Source: Hyphomicrobiales bacterium (GTDB taxonomy: Bacteria > Pseudomonadota > Alphaproteobacteria > Rhizobiales > S144-23). From it: DNA of 6,801 nucleotides. Position numbers and translations under genes: made by a program. A model generated the notes under the pieces. That model did not search any database. It saw only the letters and a program-made list of their open reading frames with translations, and was not told the origin of the DNA. The number at the start of each line of letters is the position of its first letter. Position 1 is the stretch's first letter. The DNA is taken from positions 1 to 6,801 of the forward strand of contig WGBL01000221.1 in assembly GCA_015494375.1 (NCBI GenBank), given 5' to 3'. Shown piece after piece: positions 6,388-6,801 of the stretch.

Positions 6388-6437
6388 TTGGCGATGGATT
6401 GGCGATGGGGATGGGGTGACGATGGATTGGCGATGGG
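6388..6437. repeat. 11-bp repeat cluster (ttggcgatggr) in two head-to-tail pairs
   Basis: Four 11-bp units are present: 6388-6398, 6399-6409, 6416-6426 and 6427-6437. Three begin ttggcgatgg, and the third in order (gtgacgatgga) differs at a few positions. Each pair is contiguous and a 6-base spacer separates the pairs, so a 19-base block (cgatggattggcgatgggg) recurs exactly at 6392-6410 and 6420-6438, period 28. It lies about 77-126 bases upstream of the candidate -35 element. Confidence 0.7.
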
Positions 6438-6535
6438 GTGGAACGCGGTTGCGGATCGTCCGACGGCGCGAGTTGTGCGGACGCAATGCAGACGTCAAGC
6501 GCGCCAGCCAAGTGAGCGGGTGTCGGTTATGTATA

Positions 6536-6801
6536 TCAGTGGAGCTGGCGCGCCGCCGGGCGGAAAGCAAGCCCGAGCTGCAAATCGCTCATCAGCTGCT
6601 CGCGCTGCTGGCGGGCGTCGCGAAGCTTCGGGCACGGGCGGACGTGCACTTCGTCGGCGCCAAGCATGGCCCCGAGATGGCGGATCTTGGCGAGGTTGAG
6701 CGCGCTGTGCGGCTCTGAGGTGAGCCCGACATGAAGCACCTCACGCTGGCCGTCTTCTGTTGTTCGAACAAGCAGGTAACAGGCATCGGCAACCGGCGGG
6801 C
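6536..6801 (-). CDS. Unidentified protein, C-terminal part only (possible GIY-YIG-like fold)
   Basis: A frame with no stop enters from the right edge and ends with TGA at 6536, giving 88 codons of C-terminus. Codon choice (CTC, GCC, CGC, GAG, CAG) matches the confident genes, which supports real coding over the antisense alternative. I do not recognise the family with confidence. The visible part starts DACYLLVRTTEDGQREVLHVGLT, which loosely resembles the two beta strands of a GIY-YIG domain (CYLL for GIY, LHVG for YIG). It continues LNLAKIRHLGAMLGADEVHVR and then a charged helix DARQQREQLMSDLQ. The resemblance is weak and the usual catalytic arginine is not obvious, so it may be a degenerate member or something unrelated. 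A GTG at 6739 could be an internal start, but the frame continues upstream, so a longer protein is more likely. Confidence 0.55.
   Translation of the reverse strand, partial: PPVADACYLLVRTTEDGQREVLHVGLTSEPHSALNLAKIRHLGAMLGADEVHVRPCPKLRDARQQREQLMSDLQLGLAFRPAARQLH

Larger units (their letters stand above)
6257..6535. other. Intergenic region upstream of the GGT-family gene
   Basis: These 279 bases lie between the stop of the partial upstream gene and the GGT-family start. They contain the repeat cluster at 6388-6437 and the candidate promoter at 6283-6311. Open frames crossing it on the plus strand have no recognisable protein features and run through the repeats, so I do not call a gene. No strong terminator for the upstream gene is visible. 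Confidence 0.5.

Noticed and set aside
6305..6718. Plus-strand open frame of 137 codons over the right-hand end
   Set aside because: It runs through the 11-bp repeats with a tryptophan- and arginine-rich product. The opposite strand at 6536-6801 has more gene-like codon use.

Overview
The window is high-GC DNA whose genes favour G or C at third codon positions. Together with the gene families present, this points to a proteobacterium, most likely an alphaproteobacterium of soil or plant-associated type; this is inference from style, not a species identification. All supported genes lie on the minus strand, so transcription runs from high to low coordinates. No tRNA, rRNA, CRISPR array, insertion sequence or integrase was seen.

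Layout in transcription order: (1) 6801-6536, the C-terminal 88 codons of an unidentified protein that enters from outside the window. (2) 6535-6257, a non-coding stretch with an 11-bp repeat cluster and a candidate promoter. (3) 6256-4685, a gamma-glutamyltransferase-family Ntn-hydrolase with the catalytic threonine but without the usual substrate-arginine motif. (4) 4624-3905 and 3908-3249, the beta and alpha subunits of protocatechuate 3,4-dioxygenase (pcaH, pcaG), overlapping by 4 bases. (5) 3049-1088, a large DUF4914-type protein with a P-loop that resembles the PEP carboxykinase nucleotide site. (6) 830-1, a truncated periplasmic substrate-binding protein of the branched-chain-amino-acid/aromatic ABC uptake family, with a signal peptide.

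The certain biochemistry is PcaHG, which opens the ring of protocatechuate to 3-carboxy-cis,cis-muconate, the entry to the beta-ketoadipate pathway. The usual partners (pcaB, pcaC, pcaD, pcaQ) are not visible here. Instead the dioxygenase sits 60 bases behind a divergent amidohydrolase-like enzyme and upstream of a P-loop protein and a solute-binding protein. A working hypothesis is a small uptake-and-degradation block for an aromatic amide or a related aromatic acid: the binding protein captures the compound, the Ntn-hydrolase cleaves an amide or gamma-glutamyl bond, and PcaHG opens the ring. The DUF4914 protein has no assigned role. The GGT-pcaH-pcaG part is plausibly one operon. The two downstream genes follow gaps of about 199 and 257 bases and may have their own promoters.

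Many long open frames lie antisense to these genes. They are by-products of high GC content and are not annotated.
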